Program-made: the position numbers and the translations under genes
The notes under the pieces: model-generated
Database searches by the model: none
What the model saw: the letters and a program-made list of their open reading frames with translations, nothing else
What the model was told of the DNA's origin: nothing
Shown here: positions 19,001 through 26,858 of the stretch, piece by piece
Numbering within the stretch: the first letter of the stretch is position 1
Layout of the letters: each line of letters opens with the position of its first letter
Source of the DNA: Gemmatimonadota bacterium
Lineage (GTDB): Bacteria; Gemmatimonadota; Gemmatimonadetes; Longimicrobiales; Gaopeijiaceae
Direction of reading: 5' to 3'
Assembly (NCBI GenBank): GCA_030428885.1
Contig: JAUIEJ010000001.1
Span: 558,001-622,000, forward strand
Length of the DNA: 64,000 bases

Positions 19001-19282
19001 CTCGAAGGCGACCTCATCAACGTCCTCAACCTCCTCAACGGGGACTGGGGCACGATCCAGTCCATCCGGCCGGTGGTCTCGCTCCTGGAGCCCCTGGGCC
19101 GTCTGGAGACCCGGGGCATCGGGGCGCTCCAGTCCGGGTGGGCCGGCGCCGTCCTGCCCTTCCGGAACGAAGACGGGAGCCTCCGGGCCTCGGAGCCCTG
19201 GTCGACTCTGACCCCCGATTCCCAGTGGCAGGCCCAGTTCGGCCTGCGTCTCACCCTCGGGGGCGCCGCCGGCGAGCGGTGA
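16004..19282 (+). CDS. Oar-like TonB-dependent outer-membrane protein (receptor B)
   Basis: A 1092-residue paralogue of the protein at 8872-12144, with the same order of parts. A signal peptide ends near GLRAQS, a carboxypeptidase-regulatory domain follows (TSAVRGTVTTASGAPVSFAT), then the plug (GEIFTPDQVGPATRLDERTV, SIAGQNDRYNSILIDG) and a barrel ending GLRLTLGGAAGER. The GTG at 16004 directly precedes the hydrophobic signal sequence; no strong Shine-Dalgarno is visible. The frame is open for more than 2 kb upstream, but that extension is antisense to the minus-strand receptor operon. The two paralogues are alike in length and differ mainly in loop regions, as expected for recent duplicates with different ligands. 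Confidence 0.9.
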   Translation: MISLPLRRLALPVLALLAAWAPADGLRAQSRTTSAVRGTVTTASGAPVSFATVTVRQTRTGATRSTATTPEGRFLVQLLQPGGPYTVTVEALGFAAVIREGIQLQVGEVVSLEFEVREEALELEGIEVRADRGEIFTPDQVGPATRLDERTVEAMPILSRDIMELAVLSPLVKTTEGGGFSIAGQNDRYNSILIDGVLNKDLFGQTAGGVPGAQAGAKLIPLDAVAQYEVLVAPFDVRLSGFTGGVMNAITKTGTNDWHLRALGVHRAEALIGDLTLPTGPVEASGVDRSLVGLSVGGPLIRDRAHFFVSGEFERRNQPPSGFNLGRDDPLLVRVGSESLTEATSLLEALGVESGRADAYPLSTDLANVFARLDWNFAGGSRLIVRNIFARARNDESPNRAAFEPYELSSNAVFREALSNTTSLQLFTPFGDRAANEFEFTVRRGTDATTPDVDWPQIEIDLVSSIDGASYQRPVRVGSQFFAQDNDLSQTSVGFTNSLNLVQGDGGALTLGLAGSFHDLRHRFLPGAVGDYFFASLQDLRNNAPQRYQRTVLQPGFDPTVGIRVTEWGLFAQREVRAGKGLTMHFGLRADVPIVLDSPMENPHILQEFGHSTANVPSGQVLLSPRWGFNWQSEGERTTQVRGGAGLFVGQLPYVWLSNAFHNNGLRSETVVCTGRVTDDPLTGNTVPPLDPLGAPIGTCAAGDFQRLRTVTVFESGFKYPQDLKFSATVDQQLSDGVSGSLGVLYNRAINQIALEELNLEGASSLGPLEGYGGFERRYFGSAAPRGFTPNRELDGYEQVLLARNETEDWAFAVTAELRGNLTDRLAFQSGYSFSKSYDRMSLVSADMISNYGFNPTRFDPNRPQVTTSNFDRPHKVVFSVYGAPFPGLDDTQVSLLYTGQSGLPYSYVYRGDLNGDGYPGLGPAFDRNNDLVFVPDPVTDLPAGAATYQLLGSAIDNESCLAEARGEILERNACRAPWQNRLDLRLSHTLRAFGSEIRLEGDLINVLNLLNGDWGTIQSIRPVVSLLEPLGRLETRGIGALQSGWAGAVLPFRNEDGSLRASEPWSTLTPDSQWQAQFGLRLTLGGAAGER

Positions 19283-19291
19283 GGCGGGGAG

Positions 19292-19310
19292 CCCGCCGTG
19301 GAGCGGCGGG
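19292..19310 (+). terminator. Hairpin after receptor B
   Basis: CCCGCCG (19292-19298) and CGGCGGG (19304-19310) form a perfect 7-bp stem with a 5-nt loop, 10 bp after the stop codon. Only a short T run follows (GTACGACGTTT), so it is a plausible but weak intrinsic terminator. Confidence 0.45.
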
Positions 19311-19376
19311 GTACGACGTTTGCATCACTGGACGTCCGTCCCCGCCGCCCCCCGCTTCGTCCCTGGAGTCGTCGTC

Positions 19377-20090
19377 ATGTCGGCCACCCTTCGCACCACC
19401 TCCGCCTGGGCCTGGATTCTCGCTCTGGCCCTCGTTCTCGCCAGCGCCGTCCTGGGCTGGTCGTTCGTCGAAGGGCGCCGGGCGCCCGGCACCGTGCGGG
19501 TCGTGGGGGCCGCCACCGTGCCCTTCACCTCCGATGTGGTGAAGTGGCGCGTCCAACTGGTGCGTTCCGTGACGCCGGGAGCCGAGGCCCAGGGCTTCCA
19601 GCGGCTCCGCGACGATCGCTCCCGCATCGTGGAGCGGTTGACCTCGGCGGGGGTGGTGCCGGACGCCATCTCCCTCCAACCCATGACCACCAATCCCATC
19701 TGGGACCGGGACGGCCGGGTGTCGGGCACCCGCATCCAGCAGACCGTGCTGGTGGTGAGCACCGACCTCGACGCCGTGGAGTCCCTGGCCCTCGATCCCG
19801 GTGATCTGGTGGGGGAGGGACTCCAGCTCGAGGGCTCCACCCTGGAATACTTCTACGACCGCATGGCCGAACTGAAGCGGTCCCTGCTCCAGCAGGCCTC
19901 CGACGACGCCCGGGCCCGGGCCCGGGAGATCGCCGGCGACGGTCTGGGCGACATGATCGAGGCCCGGGCCGGCGTCTTCCAGATCCGGGAGCCCTACTCC
20001 ACCGAGGTCCAGGGGTACGGGGTCTACGACACCCAGACGAGGGACAAGGAGATCACCGTGACGGTCCACGCCACCTTCGGCGTGCGGTAG
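19377..20090 (+). CDS. SIMPL-domain (DUF541) periplasmic protein
   Basis: A 237-residue protein with an N-terminal hydrophobic helix (residues ~10-30) acting as signal or anchor. The remainder is the SIMPL domain: VRVVGAATVPFTSDVVKWRV opens it, ISLQPMTTNPIWD and TRIQQTVLVVSTD lie in the middle, and KSLLQQ-like ASDDARARAREIAGDGLG precedes the final strand. The family (E. coli YggE, Brucella BP26) forms channel-like oligomers in the periplasm and is loosely tied to oxidative stress. The ATG at 19377 follows GGAG at a suitable distance. Neighbouring genes do not suggest a pathway. Confidence 0.85.
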   Translation: MSATLRTTSAWAWILALALVLASAVLGWSFVEGRRAPGTVRVVGAATVPFTSDVVKWRVQLVRSVTPGAEAQGFQRLRDDRSRIVERLTSAGVVPDAISLQPMTTNPIWDRDGRVSGTRIQQTVLVVSTDLDAVESLALDPGDLVGEGLQLEGSTLEYFYDRMAELKRSLLQQASDDARARAREIAGDGLGDMIEARAGVFQIREPYSTEVQGYGVYDTQTRDKEITVTVHATFGVR

Positions 20091-20123
20091 ACGGGGCGAG
20101 CCCGTTCCATCGTTGCGGCGGGG

Positions 20124-20150
20124 GGAGCCATGCCGAAGATTGGCGGCTCC
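20124..20150 (+). terminator. Hairpin between SIMPL and metallopeptidase genes
   Basis: GGAGCC (20124-20129) pairs with GGCTCC (20145-20150), and GCC/GGC extends the stem inside around a GAAGATT loop. TTC follows. It is a terminator or leader hairpin; 14 bp separate it from the ribosome-binding site of the next gene. Confidence 0.4.
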
Positions 20151-20174
20151 TTCACTACCGTCCGGGGAGGCACC

Positions 20175-21002
20175 ATGCGTTGGCAGTCGGGCCGTCGAAG
20201 CTCGAACATCGAAGATCGTCGGGGCCGCAAGGCGGCCGCCGGCGGTGGACTGGGTCTGCTGGTGGTGGCGCTGGTGGTGCTTCTCCTGGGGGGCGACCCC
20301 CGGGCCCTCCTCCAGATGGTGGGCGGGAGCGGCGGCGCCGTGCAGTCCGGCCCCCCTCCGGCGGAGCAGGCCGAGGCCGCCGACTTCACCTCGGCGGTGC
20401 TGGCGTCCACCGAAGACGTGTGGGGCGAGATCTTCCGGGCGTCGGGCCAGACCTATCGTGAGCCCCGGCTGATCCTCTTCTCGGGGCGCACCAGCGCCGG
20501 GGCCTGCGGCATGGGCTCGGCCGCCATGGGGCCGTTCTACTGCCCGCCGAACCAGGAGGTCTATCTCGACCTCACCTTCTTCGACGACCTGGCGGGCATG
20601 GGGGGCGCCGGCGACTTCGCCGCGGCCTACGTCATCGGCCACGAGGTCGGCCACCACGTCCAGAATCTCCTGGGCACGTCCGATCAGGTTCGGGGCATGC
20701 AGCAGGGTCGGTCCCAGGCCGACGCCAACGCCCTCTCGGTCCGTCTGGAGCTCCAGGCCGACTGCTACGCCGGGGTTTGGGCGTACCACGCCAACCGCAC
20801 GAGCCGCATGCTCGAGCCCGGCGACGTCGAAGAGGGACTCGCCGCCGCGGCGGCCATCGGCGACGACCGCCTGCTCCGGCGGGCCGGGCGGGACGTGGTC
20901 CCCGAGGCGTTCACCCACGGGAGTTCGGCCCAGCGGCAACAGTGGCTGAACCGGGGCCTCCAGTCGGGCGACCCCCAGTCCTGCGATACCTTCGGCGGTT
21001 GA
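20175..21002 (+). CDS. Neutral zinc metallopeptidase, KPN_02809/YpfJ family
   Basis: A 275-residue protein preceded by GGGGAGG. It starts MRWQSGRRSSNIEDRRG, the typical cytosolic N-terminus of the family, followed by one transmembrane helix (GGLGLLVVALVVLLLGG, residues ~25-42). The catalytic domain has CGMGSAAMGPFYCPPNQEVY, a conserved Cys pair, the zinc motif HEVGHHVQNLLG near residue 156, and LELQADCYAGVWA, whose Glu or Asp is the likely third ligand. Members are single-pass proteins with the protease domain outside the cytoplasm; substrates are unknown. It ends 1 bp from the stop of the convergent DUF4837 gene. Confidence 0.92.
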   Translation: MRWQSGRRSSNIEDRRGRKAAAGGGLGLLVVALVVLLLGGDPRALLQMVGGSGGAVQSGPPPAEQAEAADFTSAVLASTEDVWGEIFRASGQTYREPRLILFSGRTSAGACGMGSAAMGPFYCPPNQEVYLDLTFFDDLAGMGGAGDFAAAYVIGHEVGHHVQNLLGTSDQVRGMQQGRSQADANALSVRLELQADCYAGVWAYHANRTSRMLEPGDVEEGLAAAAAIGDDRLLRRAGRDVVPEAFTHGSSAQRQQWLNRGLQSGDPQSCDTFGG

Positions 21003-21003
21003 G

Positions 21004-22011
21004 CTACCGCCCGCAGACGAACGAGTCCAGGACGTTTTCGAGCTGGATCATGTACTGGTACTTCTCCTTGCCCGGGGCGTAGAGCCAGGCATCGAGAAGG
21101 TACATGCGATCCTGGGCGGGGCACGCCACGGCCCGGAGCATGAAGGGACCCCCGGCGGGCCATGCCCCGGGCGGGCTCCGCCACACGGCCTGGATCTGAT
21201 AGGCGTCCAGGCCGTCGTGGGTGAAGCGGCCTCCCTGGATGTTGTCCAGCACCGCCAACTGTTCGTCGTTGTAGTACTGGTCGGCCAGTTCCTGGCGCCA
21301 CGCCAGGAAATCCTCGCCCTCCATGCCCTGGGGGATGGGACTGGCCCAGGTCACGGCCACCTGACGGATGAGTTCCGAGGGGTCGGGATTGTCGTTGCGG
21401 AAGATGTAGACCGAGTCCCGGGTGTCCCACGTGTAGACCGTGGGCAGCAGGAGTGAGAAGCCGGCCCGGTTCATGATGGTGTCGGAGAGGGCCGAATCCC
21501 GCCCCGACACGAACATCCGCGCCTCGGCCAGTTCCCGGTACTGGCGGTCGTAGAGGGTGTGGAGGTGGTCCAGCGAGGCCAGGAACGCGCTCGTGACGTC
21601 GCCCTCGGTGACCACCGCCGTGACGGTCTGTCCCCGGGCCCAGACGTCGAACGCCTGGACCACGCCGCCGCCGCGGTCCTCCTCCCGGGCGGCAGCCAGG
21701 ACCGGCGCCACCCAGTCGGCGTCGGCCGGTCCCACCACCAGGAGCTGGCGGAAGCGCATGAGGTCGCCCCACGTCGCCCCGTCCCGGGGATCCACGTGGG
21801 TGACGGTGAACGTCTTCTCGTCGCGCACCGTGTAGATGGTGGGCTCGAGGGCCCCGTACACCGAGTCCTGCACCTGGTCCCAGACGTCGGAGGGCACGGC
21901 GGTGACGATGGACGAAGCGTCGCCGTAGGCCCCCTGTTCCTCGGCGCAGGCACCCAGGACGAGGGGAACGAGGGCGACGATGGCAGGCGAAACGCGGGGG
22001 AGCTGGATCAC
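21004..22011 (-). CDS. DUF4837-family lipoprotein
   Basis: A 335-residue secreted protein. The GTG at 22011 is preceded by AGAGGAG and followed by a lipoprotein signal (LVPLVLGACAEEQ, Cys near residue 22). The body has the alternating pattern of DUF4837 proteins seen in Bacteroidota and Gemmatimonadota, including VTHVDPRDGATWGDLMRFRQ, YRELAEARMFVSGRDSALSD and VYIFRNDNPDPSELIRQVAV. No catalytic motif is evident. It is the last gene of a minus-strand operon (alkyltransferase-like protein, phosphatidylserine decarboxylase, M3 peptidase), 32 bp after the peptidase stop. Function unknown. Confidence 0.75.
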   Translation of the reverse strand: MIQLPRVSPAIVALVPLVLGACAEEQGAYGDASSIVTAVPSDVWDQVQDSVYGALEPTIYTVRDEKTFTVTHVDPRDGATWGDLMRFRQLLVVGPADADWVAPVLAAAREEDRGGGVVQAFDVWARGQTVTAVVTEGDVTSAFLASLDHLHTLYDRQYRELAEARMFVSGRDSALSDTIMNRAGFSLLLPTVYTWDTRDSVYIFRNDNPDPSELIRQVAVTWASPIPQGMEGEDFLAWRQELADQYYNDEQLAVLDNIQGGRFTHDGLDAYQIQAVWRSPPGAWPAGGPFMLRAVACPAQDRMYLLDAWLYAPGKEKYQYMIQLENVLDSFVCGR

Positions 22012-22043
22012 GCGGGGACTCCTCTGAAGGGACGCGCCACTCT

Positions 22044-24089
22044 CTACGCTGGGAGGGGGCCCAGATTTCGATCGAGAAGGGCCTGGGAGTCGGGGTCGCG
22101 CCCCAGGAATGCGCGGAAGAGCACCTCGGGGTCGTCGCTGTCGCCGCGGCTCAGGATCGATTCCACGTACGCCCGCCCGGTCTCCCGGTTGAAGATCCCC
22201 TCGTCGCGGAAACGGGAGAAGGCGTCGGCCTCGAGCACCTCGGACCAGAGGTAGCTGTAGTACCCCGCCGCGTACCCGCCGCTGAACAGGTGGGTGAATG
22301 AGGTGAGGATGTGGTACTGGGCGAACTCGGGGTCGGGAGAGAACTCCACGAAGCGGTTTCGCACCCAGGCCATGAGTTCGTCGGGTCCGGCGCCGTCGAT
22401 CTCCCGGGCCCACGGGCCGTGGAGTTCCAGATCCACCGTCCCGAACGAGAGCTGGCGCATCATCTGCCAGCCCCCCATGAACCGACGGGCGCGGCGCATG
22501 CGCTCGAAGAGCTCGTCGGGAAGGGGTTCGCCGGTCTCGTGGTGGCGGGCGAAGAGGTCCAGCGCCGGACGCTCCCAGGTCCAGTTCTCCATGATCTGGC
22601 TGGGGAGCTCCACCCAGTCCCACGCCACGTTCAGGCCTCCCCGCGACCGGATGGGGACCCGGGAGGTGGAGTGGTGCAGCAGGTGCCCGAACTCGTGGAA
22701 GAGGGTCTCCACCTCCCGGTGGGTGAGGAGCGCGGGGCGATCCCCCTCGGGGGGGGTGAAGTTTCCGCAGATGACGCCCAGGTGGGGGTCGAATCCGCCG
22801 TCGGCGCGGGGGCCGCCGGAACGGAAGTCGTTCATCCAGGCACCCTGGCGCTTCTCCTTGCGGGGAAACCAGTCGGTGTAGAACGAGCCCAGGTGGGTGC
22901 CGTCCTCGTCCCGGAGGTCGAAGTGGCGGACGTCGGGGTGCCACACCTCCTCCACCGGGTGCTCCTCCACGGTGAGGCCGAAGACGCGCCGGGCCAGTTC
23001 CCAGAGTCCCGCTTCCACCCGATCCAGGGGGAACCAGGGCCGGAGGGCTTCGTCGTCGAGTTCGTACTCCTTCCGGCGCAGGTCCTCGCTCACGAACGAC
23101 ACGTCCCAGGGGCGCAGCCGATCCAGGCCGAGTTCGGAGGCATGGGACTGCAGGCGCGCCACGTCGCGCTTCCAGTACGGGCGCGCCCGTTCGGCGAGGT
23201 CCGCCTCGAACGCCCGGGCCCGGGCCTCGGAGCGGGCCATGCGGTCTTCCAGGACGTAGTCGGGAAAGCCGTCGTAGCCCAGGAGACCGGCCTGCTCGGT
23301 GCGGAGGCGGAGAATCTCCACCAGGAGTTGGCGGTTGTCGTGTTCGCCCTGGCGACACCGGGTGGTGAACGCCTCGAACACCGCTTTCCGCAGGGGGCGG
23401 TCCACGGCGTACTTCAGAACCGGCTCCACCGACGGGTAGTCGAGGCTCAGGAGCCACCCCTCCCGCCCCGAGGCCTCGGCGGCGGCCCGGTATCGGCGGC
23501 GGGGGGCGTCGGGAATCCCCTCGAGGCGTGCCTCGTCGGTGATGAGGAGTTCCCACGCGGCGGTGGCGTCGAGGACGTGCTCGCCGAACCGCTGCTGAAG
23601 GGTGGAAAGTTCGACCTGGACCTCCTCCAGCCGCGCCCGATCGTCGGGGGGGAGGTCGGCACCGGAGCGGCGGAACTCCAGCATGGTCTTCTCGAGATGC
23701 CGCTTCCGGAGTCCCTGGAGTCCCTTCGCCTCGTCCGACGCCTCGTAGGCCCGAAGGCGAGCCCACAGTCCCTCGTGGAGCGTCAGACGGGTCCAGAACT
23801 GGGAGATCTCCGGGAGGACCGCATTGTAGGCGCTCCGGAGCTCTGGGGTCTCGGCCACCGACAGGAGATGGGAGGCCGGCGTGAGACGCTCCGCCACCCA
23901 GCGGGTCAGATCGTCCAGCGCCCCCAGGGTGTTGTCGAAGGTGGGCGGCGCCGGGTCGGAGGCCAGCCGTTCCAGGCGCTCGCGGCCCCGGCGGAGGACC
24001 TCCCGGACGCCGGGTTCGACGTGTTCGCCCCGGATGCGGTGGAAGAGGGGGCGGGGCGCCTCGGCGAGGAGGGGGTTGGGTTCGGTCAC
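22044..24089 (-). CDS. prlC: M3-family oligopeptidase (oligopeptidase A-like)
   Basis: A 681-residue cytoplasmic metallopeptidase, essentially the length of E. coli PrlC/OpdA. The zinc site is THREVETLFHEFGHLLHH near residues 455-470, with HEFGH as the HExxH motif, and the third ligand lies in the downstream ELPSQIMENW stretch. SGGYAAGYYSYLWSEV is the conserved Tyr-rich substrate loop. The GTG at 24089 overlaps the stop of phosphatidylserine decarboxylase (GTGA), so it has no free intergenic space. The family degrades short peptides, including cleaved signal peptides. Confidence 0.92.
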   Translation of the reverse strand: MTEPNPLLAEAPRPLFHRIRGEHVEPGVREVLRRGRERLERLASDPAPPTFDNTLGALDDLTRWVAERLTPASHLLSVAETPELRSAYNAVLPEISQFWTRLTLHEGLWARLRAYEASDEAKGLQGLRKRHLEKTMLEFRRSGADLPPDDRARLEEVQVELSTLQQRFGEHVLDATAAWELLITDEARLEGIPDAPRRRYRAAAEASGREGWLLSLDYPSVEPVLKYAVDRPLRKAVFEAFTTRCRQGEHDNRQLLVEILRLRTEQAGLLGYDGFPDYVLEDRMARSEARARAFEADLAERARPYWKRDVARLQSHASELGLDRLRPWDVSFVSEDLRRKEYELDDEALRPWFPLDRVEAGLWELARRVFGLTVEEHPVEEVWHPDVRHFDLRDEDGTHLGSFYTDWFPRKEKRQGAWMNDFRSGGPRADGGFDPHLGVICGNFTPPEGDRPALLTHREVETLFHEFGHLLHHSTSRVPIRSRGGLNVAWDWVELPSQIMENWTWERPALDLFARHHETGEPLPDELFERMRRARRFMGGWQMMRQLSFGTVDLELHGPWAREIDGAGPDELMAWVRNRFVEFSPDPEFAQYHILTSFTHLFSGGYAAGYYSYLWSEVLEADAFSRFRDEGIFNRETGRAYVESILSRGDSDDPEVLFRAFLGRDPDSQALLDRNLGPLPA

Positions 24090-25021
24090 GATGGCCTGCG
24101 TGGGGGATGGGAAGCGGCGGCCCCAGTATGCGGAGAAGGGGGCGGGGCCGCGAGGGGCTGCCCGGCCCGGACCTCGAGGCCGGGGTGCACGTCGCCGCGC
24201 AGGACCGGGCCGGGAGGGGTGAGGACGACCACGGTGGACCCCAGGTGGAACGCCATGAGTTCGGCGCCCCGGTCCACCCGGACCCCGGGGTCGTACGACC
24301 GATGGGGCGGCGGAGGCGTACCCCGGTTGGTCACCGAGGTCCCGGCGCCGCCGGACCACTCGGGATCGAAGGCCGCCGAAATCCGCCCCACGTTGTACGC
24401 GCCCACGGCCACCACGGCCACGGGCCCCAGGGCCGTGTCCAGGTGGGCCACCAGGCGCTCGTTCACCACGAAGAGCTCGTCGACCCACGCCACCGCCGGG
24501 GCGTTGACCGGAAAGAGGCGGCCCGGCGCGTGGCGGGCGTCCACCACGCGGCCCGGGAGGGGGGTGTGGATGCGGTGGTAGTGGCGCGGCGAGAGGTAGA
24601 CCGTGACGAAGAGCCCTCCCTCGAAGGCCCGGGCTCGCTCGGGGTCGCCCACCAGGTCGGCCACGGCGTAGTCCCGGCCCTTGGCCTGGAGGGCCCGTCC
24701 CGCCTCTACCACGCCCACGGCTCCCACGATGCCGTCCACCGGCGAGGCCAGCACCCCGGGGTCGTCGGGAAAAGTCCGGGCCCCGGGGCGGAGGCGCCGG
24801 ACGAAGAAGGCGTTGACGCTGGGGTAGTCCCCCAGGGTGCCCTGGGCTTCCGAGACGTCGATGCCCGTGGCTCGGGCGAAGGTGGAGAGCACGGGGCGGC
24901 GGAGTGGGCCCGGGAGGGGGAGGTCGGCCAGCCCCCCGGCGGCCCGGCTCAGGAGTCCCTGGGGCAGGCGTCGCAGCATGGCCAACGTGGCGCGCCACGG
25001 AAGGGACGGGCGGTCGGTCAC
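24086..25021 (-). CDS. psd: Phosphatidylserine decarboxylase proenzyme
   Basis: A 311-residue enzyme that converts phosphatidylserine to phosphatidylethanolamine at the inner membrane. YPSVNAFFVRRLRPGAR, LASPVDGIVG, SPRHYHRIHTPLPGRV and PVAVVAVGAYNVGRI are family motifs. LGSTVVVL near residue 258 holds the Gly-Ser-Thr self-cleavage site that generates the pyruvoyl prosthetic group. The GTG at 25021 overlaps the stop of the alkyltransferase-like gene and its own stop overlaps the M3 peptidase start, giving three tightly coupled genes. The N-terminal hydrophobic stretch is modest, as in the longer PSD class. No phosphatidylserine synthase lies nearby. Confidence 0.93.
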   Translation of the reverse strand: MTDRPSLPWRATLAMLRRLPQGLLSRAAGGLADLPLPGPLRRPVLSTFARATGIDVSEAQGTLGDYPSVNAFFVRRLRPGARTFPDDPGVLASPVDGIVGAVGVVEAGRALQAKGRDYAVADLVGDPERARAFEGGLFVTVYLSPRHYHRIHTPLPGRVVDARHAPGRLFPVNAPAVAWVDELFVVNERLVAHLDTALGPVAVVAVGAYNVGRISAAFDPEWSGGAGTSVTNRGTPPPPHRSYDPGVRVDRGAELMAFHLGSTVVVLTPPGPVLRGDVHPGLEVRAGQPLAAPPPSPHTGAAASHPPRRPS

Positions 25022-25347
25022 GCGTCGCCGTCCCAGTGGTGGTGCTCCAGGTCCACGGCGTCCCGGTCGCGGAAGGCCACACCTTCGTCCAGCAGGAGGC
25101 GCCGCTGGAGGGCGCGGCGGCCCAGGTCGGCGGGGATCGACAGCCGGCCCACCCGGTTCACCACCCGCCACCACGGCACGTCCTGGTCCGGGCCCAGTCC
25201 GTTCAGGACCGCTCCCACGCCCCGGGCCGCCCGGGGGGACCCGGCCAGGGCCGCGATGTCGCCGTAGGCGGCCACCCGCCCCGGGGGAATCCTTCGCACG
25301 TGGCGGATCACGGCCGCGGCGAACGTTCCCGGGGGATCACGACGCAT
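25018..25347 (-). CDS. Alkyltransferase-like (ATL) DNA-binding protein
   Basis: A 109-residue MGMT C-terminal-domain protein starting with ATG at 25347 after GAGGGAG. IPPGRVAAYGDIAALAGSPR is the helix-turn-helix, and ARGVGAVLN contains the arginine finger. At the active-site position it reads PWWRVVN (about residue 57) instead of PCHRV, so the methyl-accepting cysteine is replaced by tryptophan and the following His is also changed. Such ATL proteins bind O6-alkylguanine without repairing it and hand the lesion to nucleotide excision repair. It heads the operon with psd, the M3 peptidase and DUF4837. Confidence 0.88.
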   Translation of the reverse strand: MRRDPPGTFAAAVIRHVRRIPPGRVAAYGDIAALAGSPRAARGVGAVLNGLGPDQDVPWWRVVNRVGRLSIPADLGRRALQRRLLLDEGVAFRDRDAVDLEHHHWDGDA

Positions 25348-25394
25348 GGGGACTCCCTCTTTGAGACGGGTCGGCGGGCGTGGTATGGTACCGC

Positions 25395-26735
25395 ATGAGT
25401 CGATCCGCCAACACCGTGTCCGACCTCCGGGGCCCGTCCCGTCGCATGCCGGACCTGGCCCTGACGCTCCTCCTGGTGTTCGGGGTGACGGCGTTGGCCA
25501 TGTGGGCCAGTCCCGACGCCTACGAAGGGGGGCGCCTCACGGTCCTCACGGGCTTCGTGCTCCTGGCGGCCAGCGTCACCGGCGGGCTGGCCTCGCGGGT
25601 GGGGCTGCCTCGCCTCACGGGGTTCCTCCTGGTGGGCATCCTGGCCGGCCCGTCGGTCCTGGGCATCCTGTCGGAGGGGGCCGTGGCCGATCTCCGCCTC
25701 ATCGACGAGTTCGCCCTGGCCCTCATCGCCCTCCTGGCCGGGGGAGAGCTGAAGCTCGCCGCCCTGAGGCCCCAGGCTCGGACCATCGCCTACACCACCC
25801 TCCTGGTCACGGGGGTGGTGTGGGTGGGGGTGGCCGGCACCCTCGTGGCGTTGAGGCCCCTCGTTCCCTTCCTCGCCGACCTGCCCTTCACCGCCACGGT
25901 GGGGGTGGCCCTCCTCCTGGGGGTGTGGGCCGCCAACTCGTCGCCGGACCTCACGGTGGCGGTCATCGAGGAGACCGGGGCCAAGGGGCCCCTCACCGAC
26001 GCGATCCTCGGCATCACCATCGTGAAGGACGTGGTGGTCATCGTCCTGTTCACCCTCACCCTCGCCCTGGTGGGTCCCCTGGTGGAGCCGTCCCAGAGTT
26101 TTTCGGCCCACGTGCTCGTGGATCTGCTCCGGGAGGTGGGGGGTGCGCTGGCCGTGGGGGCCGTGCTGGGGTGGGTGTTCTCCCTCTACCTGCAGGGCGG
26201 CGACGGAAGGCCCCGCCCGCCCTTCGCCACCTTCCTCTTCGCCTACCTCATCGTGGTGGTGGCCCATCGCCTCCACGTGGAGCTGCTCCTGGCCGGCGTG
26301 GCCGCCGGATTCGTCATCGAGAATCTGTCCCCGGCCGGCGATCGGATGATCCGGGGCATCGAAGCCGTCTCCGTGGTGATCTTCGCCTTCTTCTTCGCCG
26401 TGGCGGGGGCCAGCCTGGACCTGGGGGCCGTGGGGCGGTTCTGGCTCCCGGCCCTCGTGCTGCTCCTGGCCCGGGCCGGGTTCACCTGGCTCGGGGCTCG
26501 ATGGGGTACGCGGGCGGCGCGGGCCGATGCCCGGATCCGGGAGCGCACCTGGCGGGGGCTCGTGAGCCAGGGTGGCGTGACCCTCGGTCTGGTGCTTCTC
26601 ATCGAGCGCAGTTTCCCGTCGGTGGGGGCCGGCGTCGTGGCCCTGGGAATGTCGGTCATCATCGGCAACATCCTGGCCGGTCCGATCCTTCTGAAAGCCG
26701 CGCTGGCCGGGTCCGACGACGGGTCCGGCGGGTAG
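25395..26735 (+). CDS. Cation:proton antiporter (CPA2-type)
   Basis: A 446-residue integral membrane protein with about a dozen hydrophobic segments. Family motifs include GLPRLTGFLLVGILAGPSVL, LIALLAGGELKL, WAANSSPDLTVAVIEETGAK and GPLTDAILGITIVKDVVVIV, the last containing the acidic residue expected in the ion pathway. There is no C-terminal RCK/TrkA domain, so it is a minimal transporter, likely exchanging Na+ or K+ for H+. The start is the ATG at 25395; only 47 bp separate it from the divergent ATL gene, so the two promoters must be close or overlapping. Confidence 0.88.
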   Translation: MSRSANTVSDLRGPSRRMPDLALTLLLVFGVTALAMWASPDAYEGGRLTVLTGFVLLAASVTGGLASRVGLPRLTGFLLVGILAGPSVLGILSEGAVADLRLIDEFALALIALLAGGELKLAALRPQARTIAYTTLLVTGVVWVGVAGTLVALRPLVPFLADLPFTATVGVALLLGVWAANSSPDLTVAVIEETGAKGPLTDAILGITIVKDVVVIVLFTLTLALVGPLVEPSQSFSAHVLVDLLREVGGALAVGAVLGWVFSLYLQGGDGRPRPPFATFLFAYLIVVVAHRLHVELLLAGVAAGFVIENLSPAGDRMIRGIEAVSVVIFAFFFAVAGASLDLGAVGRFWLPALVLLLARAGFTWLGARWGTRAARADARIRERTWRGLVSQGGVTLGLVLLIERSFPSVGAGVVALGMSVIIGNILAGPILLKAALAGSDDGSGG

Positions 26736-26772
26736 CGCCCGGGGCGCCCCGGCCCCCGCACCGGGGAGACGC

Positions 26773-26832
26773 TTGACAGTCGATGGCGTCGGATTACCTT
26801 CGCGGCGAATCCGGGTGGGTGGCTCCACCCGG
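26773..26832 (+). promoter_or_regulatory. Strong housekeeping promoter and leader hairpin for the acidic protein
   Basis: TTGACA (26773-26778) and TACCTT (26795-26800) are spaced by 16 bp, and the tRNA-Ile promoter at 42898 has the same design and spacing. Just downstream CCGGGTGG (26811-26818) and CCACCCGG (26825-26832) form a perfect 8-bp hairpin with a 6-nt loop in the expected 5' leader. AGGAGA lies before the ATG at 26859. Confidence 0.6.
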
Positions 26833-26858
26833 ACCGACCCCTCCAGGAGACCTTCCGC

